A stretch of DNA of 52,364 nucleotides, from positions 1 through 52,364 of the forward strand of contig JASAON010001548.1 of NCBI GenBank assembly GCA_030849065.1, read 5' to 3'. Positions 9,600-18,761 of this stretch are shown one piece after another (the stretch's first letter is position 1; each line of letters starts with the position of its first letter). The notes beneath the pieces were generated by a model. It saw nothing but the letters and a program-made list of their open reading frames with translations, had not been told where the DNA came from and ran no database searches. Position numbers and translations under genes: made by a program. This DNA is from Jaenimonas drosophilae (Eukaryota; Euglenozoa; Kinetoplastea; Trypanosomatida; Trypanosomatidae).

Positions 9600-10215
9600 T
9601 GTGATAGGGGGAGAGAACTAGATCAATAGCACCTGCATACATGGTTGCTACCAAAGATGATGCGAAGCTACACCATCACCTTCACTGGGTGACGCACACG
9701 GTGTAGGGGGTCCATGGATGAGCACAAGCATGAGGAAGCATGAGTAAAAAAAAAAAGCGGTGCTATCTTCATATGGAAAGGGAAAACCAGGTGAGATGAG
9801 AGGTGAAGGGAGACATGCAGTATAGCTTGGAAGTTGGTGTCACGCCCACAAGAAGAAGAGTACGAAGTCACCCCCCGCACATACACTCACAGAGAGAGAG
9901 AGAGACAACAGTCCCCTCGCAGAATGATGGATTTATGTTCGGAGATATTCATCTCCATGTCTCCTGACATTCTAGGAAATACATCGCATCACATGAAACC
10001 AGAAACAAGCAGAGGAGATTCATCGCGCCCGGAAGTGAAACCCCCCCCCCACACACACACACACATCGCCGTCACCCACCACCACCTGAATACGGTTGCG
10101 TGTGTGTTGATGGAATCTCTCACTCTTCTGTACGGATCGCCTTGCTGAGATCCTTGTGGGAAGATGAGGGAGGGGGGGTCCATCGGGTTGTGGGAAAGGG
10201 GGAGAGAGCGTGAGC
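9600..10215. other. Spacer between the LRR gene and the CCCH array
   Basis: About 0.6 kb with an AC run at 10051-10066 preceded by C residues, a GA run at 9891-9905 and A residues at 9747-9756. No credible coding frame was seen. It is expected to contain the 3' untranslated region of the LRR gene. Confidence 0.5.
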
Positions 10216-12486
10216 CTAGGCCGCAGCCTCCGCCTTGGCCTTGGCGCCACCCTTCTTCTTCTTCTTGCTACTGGAACGGTTTGCCCTGGCCGTCATCTCC
10301 GCCTCCATCGCCTTGACAGCGACATCCAACTCCAGCATCTCCTCCCTGTACCCACGCAGCTGTGCGCTCCAGTGGCTCATATCCACCTCCAGCTCCTTGA
10401 GGTGCTGCCGTTTCTGCTCCTCACGCTCCTCCGCCTTCGTTTGCCAGTAAATCAGCTCTGCCTCCACGGCGCGGTACTCCACCTCAACCTTCTCGCGAGC
10501 CTTGGTTTCCACCTCCAGCCGGGCCTTTTCATTCTCCATATCCTCCTCAAAGACCTGCACTGCCTTGATGAGGTCGGCATCCAACTTGATGCGCTGTTGG
10601 CGGTAGCGCTCCTCCTGCTTGGTGTAGTTCTCCATCTGCTCCTCCGTCTCACGGATCTTCTTGGCATAATCCGATTGGTCCTGCTTAAACTGGAGCTCGC
10701 AGTGGTCCATCGTACGCTTCACATCGGCATTCTTGTCGCGCAGACTCTCCAGCTCTAGCTTGGCCTCCTCCAGCTTGTACTTTTGGAAGTGCAGGCGCAC
10801 CACCTCTCGCTTGAGGGCGTCTGGCTCGGCATTCTGCAGCCGGCGGGTGTTGCGGGCCGTCGCACGCTCTAGACGCAGAATGACCGGATACGGGACGCTC
10901 GTTCCGCCGAGCTGGCATCGTAGCACCGATGGATTGCGCTCCAGCAAGGCAGCAAAGGACTCCCCAGCGGGCTGAGTAAAGTGGTTGTCACCGAGCTTCA
11001 GCACCCGCAGTGTGTGGTTCTGCTGCAGGGCTGTGCCAATGGCAATCAGGCCACGATCACCGAGCCAGGTGCGCTGGAGATCAAGGACCTCCAACGTTTC
11101 GTTGCCTTCTAGCATACTCGCCAAGGCGCAGGCACCTTCATCCTCAATCACATTCCCCGACAGGAAAATCTTCTTCATGGCGGGATGGCGGCACAGCGCA
11201 CGTCCCAGAGCAATCGCCCCGTGCACGGTGATGCGGTTGTCCCGTAGTGAGAGGGAGTGAAGGCCGAGATTGGTGGTGAGAGAGCGGCACAGCGTGTATA
11301 CCGCGCCGTCATCGAGCCCGCAGGAATCCATCTCGAGCGTGTTGAGCACGCGATCATTGCCCAGCGAGGCTAGGAGCAGAGAAGGGGCGGCAGGGACGGC
11401 CGCCAGGCTAAGGTTCTGAAGGCTCGCGCCGGGGCTGTGAAGACCTGGGGTGGCACTGCCAGAGCCTAACCCAGATCCCGCGGCCACGGCAAAAGACGAG
11501 GTTCCACCCCGACCAGGGCCGTCAAAGAGGCGATTGCCGCTGAGCATCAGGTTGGCCAGCACCGTGGTGCTCTGGAAAGCCACACGGCCATGCAGCAGCT
11601 CCCCGAGTCGGTCCCCAATAGCCCCAGGAAGCTTGTTGTAGCTGATGTCTAGGAAGGTGAGGGTGGCATTCTCCGTCAGTGCCCCGACTAGCCGCAGTGC
11701 GCCATGCACGGAGAGATCCACATCCTTGAGCTTCAAGGTGGTGAGGGTGGCGGAGGTACGCAACAGCTGCTCGAGCAGGTCAATTGGGCGATGGCGTGCC
11801 GTGGTGGCCGCTGCCGCTCCTGCGGCGGAGGGATGAGCGGTTCCATCCATGGCGCGGCCGGCGTCCCCCGCACGGCCGCTGCTGCTGCTGCCCGCGACAT
11901 CCTCCTTCACGCTCCCAACCCCGCCCAGGACCGGCTCCCCCTCCTCTCCATCGAGCTCCATCAAGAAGGCGTTGCCGCTGAGGTCCAGATGCCGCAGGGA
12001 GCGGCTGCGCAGGCAGCCCTCTAAAAAGATGGTGGCGCTTGCGGGGGTGACGTGGTTGGCATAGGGGTCATCCCGAGCAGAACCTAGGATGAGCGCCGAC
12101 AACTTGCGGTGTTGTGCCACAACGAAGCTCAGGCTTTGAATGCCACTTCCGCCAATATCATTGGCACCGAGGTCAAGGTAGGAGAGGTGTGGGAGATCCC
12201 GCATCAGGTGTGCCAGAACCTCGCAGCCGGTATCGCGCAGCGCATTGCCGTGGAGATCTAGCCTCGTGAGGGGGGCGCGGTGCAGCATCGTGGCCAGGCT
12301 GTTGATGGTGTTAACTCCCAGACGCTGTCGACGAAGGACGATTTGGCGATCCAAGAATCCTGCCTCGACCATCTCACGGAACATTTGCTTTGATTCCGCT
12401 GTGTTCTTCTCATGTGTGTCACGCAGCCAGGAGAGGAAGACATCCCCGTAGACCTGCTCCGCGTTGATTCCCAAGGATGAGAACAT
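10216..12486 (-). CDS. Leucine-rich-repeat and coiled-coil protein
   Basis: A 756-residue protein. Residues about 60-560 carry ribonuclease-inhibitor-type leucine-rich repeats (LTRLDLHGNALRDTG, LSYLDLGANDIGG, LRHLDLSGNAF, LTFLDISYNKL, LHSLSLRDNRITVHG, LEVLDLQRTWLGDRG, LRVLKLGDNHF). They are interrupted by Gly/Ser/Ala-rich inserts. Residues about 580-735 form a long charged coiled coil, followed by a Lys-rich end (SSKKKKKGG). LRR plus coiled-coil architecture is common in axonemal and cytoskeletal proteins of flagellates, but I cannot name an orthologue. The ATG at 12486 (MFSSLGINAEQ) was preferred to an upstream frame extension, because the latter would translate the pyrimidine tract and GAGT repeats of the leader. 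Confidence 0.8.
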   Translation of the reverse strand: MFSSLGINAEQVYGDVFLSWLRDTHEKNTAESKQMFREMVEAGFLDRQIVLRRQRLGVNTINSLATMLHRAPLTRLDLHGNALRDTGCEVLAHLMRDLPHLSYLDLGANDIGGSGIQSLSFVVAQHRKLSALILGSARDDPYANHVTPASATIFLEGCLRSRSLRHLDLSGNAFLMELDGEEGEPVLGGVGSVKEDVAGSSSSGRAGDAGRAMDGTAHPSAAGAAAATTARHRPIDLLEQLLRTSATLTTLKLKDVDLSVHGALRLVGALTENATLTFLDISYNKLPGAIGDRLGELLHGRVAFQSTTVLANLMLSGNRLFDGPGRGGTSSFAVAAGSGLGSGSATPGLHSPGASLQNLSLAAVPAAPSLLLASLGNDRVLNTLEMDSCGLDDGAVYTLCRSLTTNLGLHSLSLRDNRITVHGAIALGRALCRHPAMKKIFLSGNVIEDEGACALASMLEGNETLEVLDLQRTWLGDRGLIAIGTALQQNHTLRVLKLGDNHFTQPAGESFAALLERNPSVLRCQLGGTSVPYPVILRLERATARNTRRLQNAEPDALKREVVRLHFQKYKLEEAKLELESLRDKNADVKRTMDHCELQFKQDQSDYAKKIRETEEQMENYTKQEERYRQQRIKLDADLIKAVQVFEEDMENEKARLEVETKAREKVEVEYRAVEAELIYWQTKAEEREEQKRQHLKELEVDMSHWSAQLRGYREEMLELDVAVKAMEAEMTARANRSSSKKKKKGGAKAKAEAAA

Positions 12487-12534
12487 GGCGGTGGCGGTTG
12501 TCAAGGTTGTGGCAACCAATAACCCTCTGTGCTC

Positions 12535-12596
12535 CTTTGGTTGTGTGATGTGTGTGTTGTGAGTGAGTGAGTGAGTGAGTGAAAGGGGAAAGAAGA
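12535..12596 (-). promoter_or_regulatory. Predicted trans-splice acceptor of the LRR gene
   Basis: A sense pyrimidine tract (12581-12596, TCTTCTTTCCCCTTTC) is followed by CA-rich sequence and the first AG at 12535-12536. The leader to the ATG at 12486 would be about 48 bases, without an earlier ATG. Confidence 0.45.
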
Positions 12597-12886
12597 TTTG
12601 AAGTTGGGGCACGTAATACACCTACATGGAACAACATACAGGAACGTGCTTCACACCGAGTGGATGATGTCGTGGATGGTCCCAGCGAAGGCTCGCTCAT
12701 GGATTCATTGGAGTAGCAAATGTGAAGAATCCCGTTGGATGAGACTTGGGAGATGGGGGCGGCGTGCACCCAGCTCATCTCCTACACAGTGTGTAGCTCA
12801 TACACTCTCCTCCATCCACGGTGGCATCAGTCGCCACCCAGTACCTCCACGTGCGTTGAGCAGGACGGATGAGTTGACGTGTATGC

Positions 12887-12910
12887 GTGTGTGTGTGTGT
12901 GTGTGTGTGT
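12887..12910. repeat. GT dinucleotide microsatellite
   Basis: A 24-base perfect GT run on the plus strand (AC in the sense direction of the genes), in the 3' flank of the small membrane-protein gene. Confidence 0.95.
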
Positions 12911-12950
12911 AGGCTCACAGGATTGGTTGGCCTCACCCTCACCGAGAAGC

Positions 12951-13466
12951 TTAAGCAGAAGCACGAGAGTTGTGCAGCGTCTCAGCAGCAGCAGCATCGG
13001 CAGCAGCTCGCGTCTCGCGGTCCTCCTCGGTGACCCCCAGTCGTCGCTGCACGTAGCGCTCATTGGCGCGAGGGCTGAGAATGATGGTTTGGGTGGCAAA
13101 AGGGCCAAACTGGCAGTGAAGGTCAGAGCGCTCCGTCCGTGGAAGTTGGTGCTCCAGGCCCTTGATCACGTCGACGGGGGTGAGAGATACATCCAGCTCT
13201 GGTGGTACCGCCAGCTCGGTGGCGGCGAGATCGAGGTAGGAGCGCTGATCGAGACGGAGGTGTGGGGGAAGCATTGGGTTGGATGGGGTTGTTCCTGGAC
13301 GTAGCATCTGCCGGTAGTCGCCGAGCATCACGAGATAGGTGCAGCGGCTATACGGGGTGTTGAAGCCCGCACGGCGGAGTACCAACCAAAACATGAGGAT
13401 GCACGTCGCCCCACTCACGAGGGCAATGCCCAGTGCACGGTGTCTGTGTTTGGAGATGATCTGCAT
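12951..13466 (-). CDS. Small single-pass membrane protein, unknown
   Basis: A 171-residue protein. After a basic N terminus (MQIISKHRHR) comes one hydrophobic segment at about residues 11-29 (ALGIALVSGATCILMFWLV), followed by RR and a soluble domain. The C terminus is Ala/Glu-rich. The topology would suit an anchor in the mitochondrial inner membrane or endoplasmic reticulum, with most of the protein on one side. I recognise no family. The ATG at 13466 is the first in the frame; the open stretch upstream begins with a non-ATG codon. It sits between BBS5 and the LRR gene with short spacers, which supports it being a real gene of the polycistron. Confidence 0.6.
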   Translation of the reverse strand: MQIISKHRHRALGIALVSGATCILMFWLVLRRAGFNTPYSRCTYLVMLGDYRQMLRPGTTPSNPMLPPHLRLDQRSYLDLAATELAVPPELDVSLTPVDVIKGLEHQLPRTERSDLHCQFGPFATQTIILSPRANERYVQRRLGVTEEDRETRAAADAAAAETLHNSRASA

Positions 13467-13785
13467 CCGGTGTTGGGAGGACGAGCCAATAACAACCAGC
13501 ACAGCCCACTCCTCGGGGGATGCTACAAGCTAAACTGATGGTGTGCAGGGAAGATGAGCGTCGTGGGGGAAGAGGGAGAAAGGTATCGTTGGTGTCTTGG
13601 TTGTGAGGTAGCTGCTGTAAAGGGAGGGGGCGAGATAAGGAATCAGCACACTCACCTTCGTGGATCCGCGTCCATGTGGTGTTGATGAAAACGTTGTGTG
13701 CTGCGTTGGTTTTGGCAGCATACCTACAGCAGCAGAGACAAGAAGGTGTATGGGAGTTCTATGAAGAGAGCACAGGTTGCGCTGG
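13467..13785. other. Short spacer between BBS5 and the small membrane-protein gene
   Basis: About 320 bases. The plus-strand purine-rich stretch at 13550-13585 (GAAGATGAG, GGGGGAAGAGGGAGAAAGG) is a pyrimidine tract in the sense direction, but its nearest AG towards the gene was not assigned with confidence. Confidence 0.45.
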
Positions 13786-14997
13786 CTACGACACGGGCAC
13801 CTCCCACAGCGCCGCAATCGAAACCCCGCGCCGGGGACGCTCCACGGCGAGGCCGATGCTGGCGTCGTACACCGGCTGCCTATCCGGGCCCTTCTGCCCC
13901 GCATCTGCGTAGTAGGCAGCGAAGGCATCATTGGGTGCATCCTCCAGCACCTCTGCTCCATCCACAACACGAGGGACGACGTGGGAAGTGGCAGCCGTCA
14001 GCGAGGCCGCCCCGATGGACGACCCATCTGCCGTGGCCCACTCCGACACCTGAACCCCCAACACGGGCTTCTCGGAGAAGGCCCGCCAGAGGCTCGTGAC
14101 CTCGCGGTAGAGCATTCGGAGGGCACTCAGGGGCTCAACCCTAAAGCCCAGCACCAGTGAGCTCGCATAGCTGGAGGTCTCAATCACCAAGACACTTCCA
14201 AAGTGAGTAGCCTGCAGCCGCACCGCAATGAGTTGGTAGTAGGGCACCGACACATTGAAGCCCTCGTTGCCGTGGGCATACCACACACATCGAATGTTGG
14301 TGAGGATGAGCGTGCCAGGGTACTCATGCTCCTTGCTCACGTTGCAGGCCTCAGTGACCTTGGAGATGAGGTGTTCGCCATCCAAGGGAATCAGTTGGCC
14401 CTCATGCACAACAGCACTGCGTAGTCGCAGCTCACGATAGACCCGCGAGCAGTCGTAGGCCCGCCACACGGCCAGAACACTAGTGTAGAGCCGCTCCTGA
14501 GAGGCCTCGTGTTGCTTCGGGGCAGCAGCACGGCTGCCGTTGGCCCCACGGTCCACCACCGCCGAGGTGAAGTAAAAGGCATAGCGGGTGGAGCTGAACT
14601 TGGCGCCGAGGGTGAGGGTCTCTGCCCGTCCCTGCATCAGCCGTGAGGAGCACTCCTTCACATGTACGTCTTGGATGCAATGATAGCCGATGCTGAGGTT
14701 GGTGGAGCGACGATTTGGGCGGAACCACACAATGCGCATGTTGGTGAGGAGGAGTACTCCGCTTTCGCCAGGATTGCCCTTGGCATCCTCCACGCTAGGG
14801 AAGGTGAGAAGAAGGCGCTCCATCTTGTCGCGGAGGTCCAGGCAGGAGGTGGGGCCATCGAAGCGTATCTCGCGATCCTCCCACACCGAGAAGGCCTTGG
14901 TGAGGCCGTGGTCTTCGGTGGCATCGGTGGAGCGCGACGCGTGGGCGGTGGAGGTGCCGGCAGCGGCGGATGATGAGGTGGAGGGAGATGCAGGCAT
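13786..14997 (-). CDS. BBS5: BBS5, Bardet-Biedl syndrome 5 protein (BBSome subunit)
   Basis: A 403-residue protein matching BBS5 over its length. Two PH-like (DM16/GRAM-type) repeats sit at about residues 55-145 and 200-290, with the family hallmarks VLLLTNMRIVWFRP, NLSIGYHCI, LYTSVLAVWRAYDCSRVYRE, LRSAVV, TLILTNIRCVWYA, FNVSVPYYQL and FGSVLVIETS. BBS5 is a subunit of the BBSome, which moves membrane proteins in and out of the flagellum; the PH-like repeats are held to bind phosphoinositides. Compared with the human protein (about 341 residues) it has a Ser/Thr-rich N-terminal extension, an insert at about 148-168 and a C-terminal extension of about 80 residues. The start is the first ATG after a predicted splice AG at 15061. 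Confidence 0.95.
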   Translation of the reverse strand: MPASPSTSSSAAAGTSTAHASRSTDATEDHGLTKAFSVWEDREIRFDGPTSCLDLRDKMERLLLTFPSVEDAKGNPGESGVLLLTNMRIVWFRPNRRSTNLSIGYHCIQDVHVKECSSRLMQGRAETLTLGAKFSSTRYAFYFTSAVVDRGANGSRAAAPKQHEASQERLYTSVLAVWRAYDCSRVYRELRLRSAVVHEGQLIPLDGEHLISKVTEACNVSKEHEYPGTLILTNIRCVWYAHGNEGFNVSVPYYQLIAVRLQATHFGSVLVIETSSYASSLVLGFRVEPLSALRMLYREVTSLWRAFSEKPVLGVQVSEWATADGSSIGAASLTAATSHVVPRVVDGAEVLEDAPNDAFAAYYADAGQKGPDRQPVYDASIGLAVERPRRGVSIAALWEVPVS

Positions 14998-15678
14998 CGT
15001 CCTCCAATCCCCGAGAGTTGGTCTGTTGGGTGGACAAGAGTACTAGGAGAATCAAGCTACCTAAACGCGTTTGTGTATGTGTGTGTTGGTGTTGGCGTTG
15101 TTGTTGCCCATGATGGGAGTATGAAGAAAGAGAAGTGAAGTGACGGGAGAGTGTTGTTTTCACATGCGCATGCGACTGGCCATCATCCAGCCCTCCACCC
15201 AATCAGCCCTGCCACCTCCTGCCTCCATCGCTGGTAGGCAGGCAGGAAGTTGTTGTTGGTTTAGGTACTACTATCATACGAGGATCCATCTACTACGCAG
15301 ATTGCTGATTGATGGTGTTGCTGTGCCCCACCATCCCTCCAAGACAATCCACAGGACTACGAGGGAAAAAAAGAACGTATAAGCAAGAGCTCTGCAGTCT
15401 CTGCATGCCCAGCGTCGAAGCCTCACCATTGGCAGGTGATGCTCAATGGATGTAGGATGAGCGAGGAGGGGAGACGGAGAAGGTATGAAGGATGGAGGAG
15501 CATAGCCGTCCAACCCTCCTCTCTCACGCCTCATCATGCAGAAACATCGCCCGATCTTCTTCCGTCTAACGCTGACTGATCATCTCCAACGTGGTGGGTG
15601 GTTTAGACAAGAAAACACACACGCACTCAAGAGCATCTCAGACTCCCCCCAACACCTAGCTCACAAAGATAGTGGGCT
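14998..15678. other. Spacer between COX IV and BBS5
   Basis: About 680 bases containing the predicted leader of BBS5 at the low end. The remainder shows no credible gene. Plus-strand purine tracts at 15363-15378 and 15455-15490 are pyrimidine-rich in the sense direction. Confidence 0.5.
15061..15139 (-). promoter_or_regulatory. Predicted trans-splice acceptor of BBS5
   Basis: A sense pyrimidine tract (15122-15139, CTTCACTTCTCTTTCTTC) is followed by the first AG at 15061-15062 (CGCGTTTAG). The leader of about 63 bases to the ATG at 14997 has no earlier ATG. Confidence 0.5.
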
Positions 15679-16680
15679 TTAGATCTTGGTGGAGAGCTTC
15701 TTCCACTGGCGCATGTTCTTCACGAGGGCCTGGTGGTCGGCATTCTTGGTGAGCTCGGCGGCACGCTCGTAGATATCCAGAATGCGATCATCACCATTGT
15801 ACTCGTGCACCTGGCGGGACCACTCCTCAAGCTTGGCGATATCGCTGCACTTCTTGATCTCCTCCGAGGTGATGGCGCGGGATGGATCGACGTCGTCGAG
15901 GAGCTCCGTGACGGTCTCGCTGAGGTCCTTCTCATAGCCGCCCTCCTTGGCCTCCGCGGCGTACTCCTTGGCCACGTTATCCACGATCTGCATCATCTCC
16001 TTGCGTGCGGTGGCGTCGTTGGCGGCCACAGTCTGGAAATCATCAAAGTATACGATGTGGTACTTCTCTGGCAGCCAGGCGGTGAGGCGGGCGCCAATCT
16101 CGGCACGGTCGGCGGGGTGGAGCTCGGTGTTGAGGTTCCAGCGGGTCTTCTCACGGAGGGAGTTGGCAGAGCCACCGGGGAGGATATCCAATCGGTTGTC
16201 CTCGGCGAGCTCGTTGGCGCGGATGCACTTGACGTACTTCATCTCAGCCTGCACATGCTCCTCATCAAAGATGCGGGCAATGAGGGCGTTCTGCACCTTC
16301 TCGTCGTTGCCAGCCTTCTTATCCTTGATGAGCTGCTGGGCACGGGCCACGGTGTTGGATTGCTTCTCCAGGCGGAACTTCACCTCGTTGCCGAACTCCT
16401 TGCGGTTGAGCGTTTGGTTAAGACGGTCAGCGTCGAAGATGAGGCACTCGTAGCTCGAGGCGAAGTCAATGTGGGGCAGAACAGACTTGGCGAAGGTCGT
16501 TTCCTCCTCCGTCTTCACGCGGGGCTTCATCCAGCTCGGGGGCTCACCCGTAAACTTGTAGTTGTGGCTGTCAAGCTCCATCGCGTGGCCGTACCAGCGG
16601 TCGTGGTCGTGGCGGCGCTGCATCGAGAGGCAGCCGCTCGCCGCAACGAGGGTCTGGGAGAGGTTTCGGCGCGCAAACAT
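15679..16680 (-). CDS. COXIV: Kinetoplastid-type cytochrome c oxidase subunit IV (trCOIV)
   Basis: A 333-residue, largely helical, charged protein with a short mitochondrial leader (MFARRNLSQTLVAASGCLS). From memory it resembles the nuclear-encoded subunit IV of kinetoplastid complex IV, which is much larger than, and not evidently related to, yeast or mammalian subunit IV; it would reside in the mitochondrial inner membrane complex. No strong membrane-spanning segment is visible. Placement directly after the PPEF-like gene matches the order I recall in T. brucei (Tb927.1.4050 then 4100), which is the best support. The start is the first ATG after a predicted splice AG at 16786. The alternative is another kinetoplastid-specific mitochondrial protein such as an ATP synthase accessory subunit. 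Confidence 0.65.
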   Translation of the reverse strand: MFARRNLSQTLVAASGCLSMQRRHDHDRWYGHAMELDSHNYKFTGEPPSWMKPRVKTEEETTFAKSVLPHIDFASSYECLIFDADRLNQTLNRKEFGNEVKFRLEKQSNTVARAQQLIKDKKAGNDEKVQNALIARIFDEEHVQAEMKYVKCIRANELAEDNRLDILPGGSANSLREKTRWNLNTELHPADRAEIGARLTAWLPEKYHIVYFDDFQTVAANDATARKEMMQIVDNVAKEYAAEAKEGGYEKDLSETVTELLDDVDPSRAITSEEIKKCSDIAKLEEWSRQVHEYNGDDRILDIYERAAELTKNADHQALVKNMRQWKKLSTKI

Positions 16681-18761
16681 GATGTTTGGTGTGGGTGGAC
16701 GCGTGTGTGGGCGGAAAGAGATGGTACGTTAACGGAAGTAGTGGTGGTGTGTGTTGCGTGTGAGACAACAGCAAAGAACCCTAATCTAAGATGTGGTGAT
16801 GGCACAACAACAACAACACACATGATGTGGAAGAAGAAGAGGGAGAAAAAAATGTGTTGGTATGTGTGAATTCAATTCATATCACGTGAGTCATGTGGTG
16901 AGTCAATGCGTGCTCCTTTTGCGCATCACCCGTTGCACGTCTTCCTCCTGTGAGAGCGCAGCGCTGCACCCTCCCCCCCCCCCCAACCAACAGCATTGGG
17001 GGAAGAAGGAGAAGCAGAGAGCTACTCCACAGAAGGAGGAGTACCAAGGGTATCTAGAGGAGCATGCACCAACCCCCCACTCGTGAGATGATGGCAGTAA
17101 CAGTGTGTGAGCTCGAAACATCGGTGAAATACCTACGGCATTGCCCCGCCTCCTCTCCTTCTCTTCATTCATAAATAATACGCACGCACACACAAACACG
17201 CACTCGTACACCAATTCAGTGAAGAGGTAGGGGAAGTAGTTGGGTGGGCAACAGAGAGGGAGAGAAGGATGCTCTTAGCTACTCAGCCTGATTCACTGGG
17301 ATAGACAAGAGAGCCCCCAAAATACACCCGCACACCACCTCATACACACCACACAACTCATCACCACCATCCCATTCGTCATCCGTGCTCACGCTGTGCC
17401 AACACCTCCACATTCTGCCTCACACAAAGAACCCATAAACACTTCTGTTTATGGAGAATCCAAGACGGAGGAGGGCAAAGAGAAGAGGAAAAGACGATCT
17501 GCACCGAGCGAATACGTGATGCACGATGCTGGCATTAGCATCATCGCCTGAAGAAACAGCGGCAGCAGCAACAACCACAGGGGGAAGAGGATGTGATGAT
17601 GATGGCGATGTGGAGGGCCTAGCGAGGGACGGCGGGGTGAGGGGGAGGGGCCGCCCTACAGAAAGAAGCGAGTTAAGAATGCACACACAAAAAAAAAGAA
17701 GAGAAAAAGTAGCCTAACCACCAAAAACAACAAAGAATCATCATCATCGCTGGCGAAGTGACTCAGAAGTCAGTAGGTAGGCAATCGGTACGTACAAGGC
17801 GCAAGAGAGCTCCCCTTCAGCTCCTCACAACACGCCCGCATAAAATGCCCAAGGGGTACTCGTACATCCAACAGTACGAGCCATTGCTCCTCACCCCTCC
17901 CCCTTCTTCTCAGACATCACGCACACAGCTCACGAGCAAGGGCATGCATATCTGCCGGCACATTCTGGCAATCCGCCCATATAGAAGCAACCGTAGATCA
18001 GAATTCATCCTCATGGATGAATATGAAAAAGAAAGAGAAAGAAAAAAGATCTGCGGGCTTGGGACTCTACAATCACTGCAGCCGAGGAGCAAATAAGAGG
18101 GAGGAGGCCGCAGCTTCAGCTTCAGCCACGTTGTGCATCCGCAACAACGAGGGTTGGTGAAGAGCGTTTTGCCGTGGACGTGCGTGCAACAACATGTAGA
18201 GCTTGATGCTATGGAGAAGGGATGGCACACAAGTGCGTGGAACTCTTGGTTTCTTTCTTTAAAAAAAAATGGCGAACGGAGTTCAGAGTACTCTGCCGAT
18301 GCAATCGGCGGAGGTGTGATACTGCTCGTACAAGCTCACTCTACATTAATTGTGGTTGGTCGAGCCCCCATCGCGACGTAGTTCCCTCCTCTCTCTCTCA
18401 CACACACATCCCACCGTTGCAACATCATCTCTCCTTCTGCTAATCCATTAACCAGCATACAGCAGTTTTACAAACGTTTTTTTTTGCTATTTTCTCCTGC
18501 TCTCTCGTGCTCTGAACTGCTTCTTGATTGATGCGGTATTATGAGAACAGAGGAGTGGAGAGGTGAGCAGCGGCAGCGGTGCGTACGCGAGTGAGGAGGG
18601 GGGAGGGAGGGGAGGACGCGATCGATCAACACGCATCACCTCAACCATATACTTACTACAAATCGTACACACCCATGCTGTGACTCTCTCATCATCATCA
18701 TCATCCTACTTGGTACGCGCGCACGCATAACTCATCCATCATGCAGGCGTCTCCCTTCCGC
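16681..18761. other. Large spacer between PPEF and COX IV genes
   Basis: About 2.1 kb, the longest gap in the conserved block. It contains a C run at 16975-16984, a T run at 18477-18486, and several purine tracts (plus strand), for example at 17459-17500 and 18027-18047. Short frames on both strands (up to about 112 codons) are low in complexity and lack domain character. It probably holds the COX IV leader and the PPEF 3' untranslated region. Confidence 0.5.
16786..16852 (-). promoter_or_regulatory. Predicted trans-splice acceptor of COX IV
   Basis: A sense tract of T and C residues at 16829-16852 (TTTTTTTCTCCCTCTTCTTC) is followed by GTTGTT-rich sequence and the first AG at 16786-16787. 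The predicted leader is about 105 bases, and the first ATG in it is the start at 16680. Confidence 0.55.

Larger units (their letters stand above)
12487..12950. other. Spacer with GAGT and GT microsatellites
   Basis: Between the small membrane-protein gene and the LRR gene. It contains a GAGT-type tetranucleotide run at about 12559-12580 and a 24-base GT run at 12887-12910. No coding frame is credible. Confidence 0.55.

Noticed and set aside
9349..9654. Minus-strand frame ending in VEPIS as the true fourth CCCH gene
   Set aside because: It shares the end of gene 1, but the upstream codons have no family similarity and the composition is erratic; the overlapping frame 9162-9599 carries the family tail over a longer stretch.
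10210..10758. Plus-strand Leu-rich frame resembling a membrane protein
   Set aside because: It is antisense to the Glu/Lys-rich coiled coil of the LRR gene; Glu codons read backwards give Leu and Phe.
15733..16869. Plus-strand open frame of 378 codons opposite COX IV
   Set aside because: It is an antisense shadow: Leu/Val/Gly-rich composition mirrors the third-position bias of the minus-strand gene.
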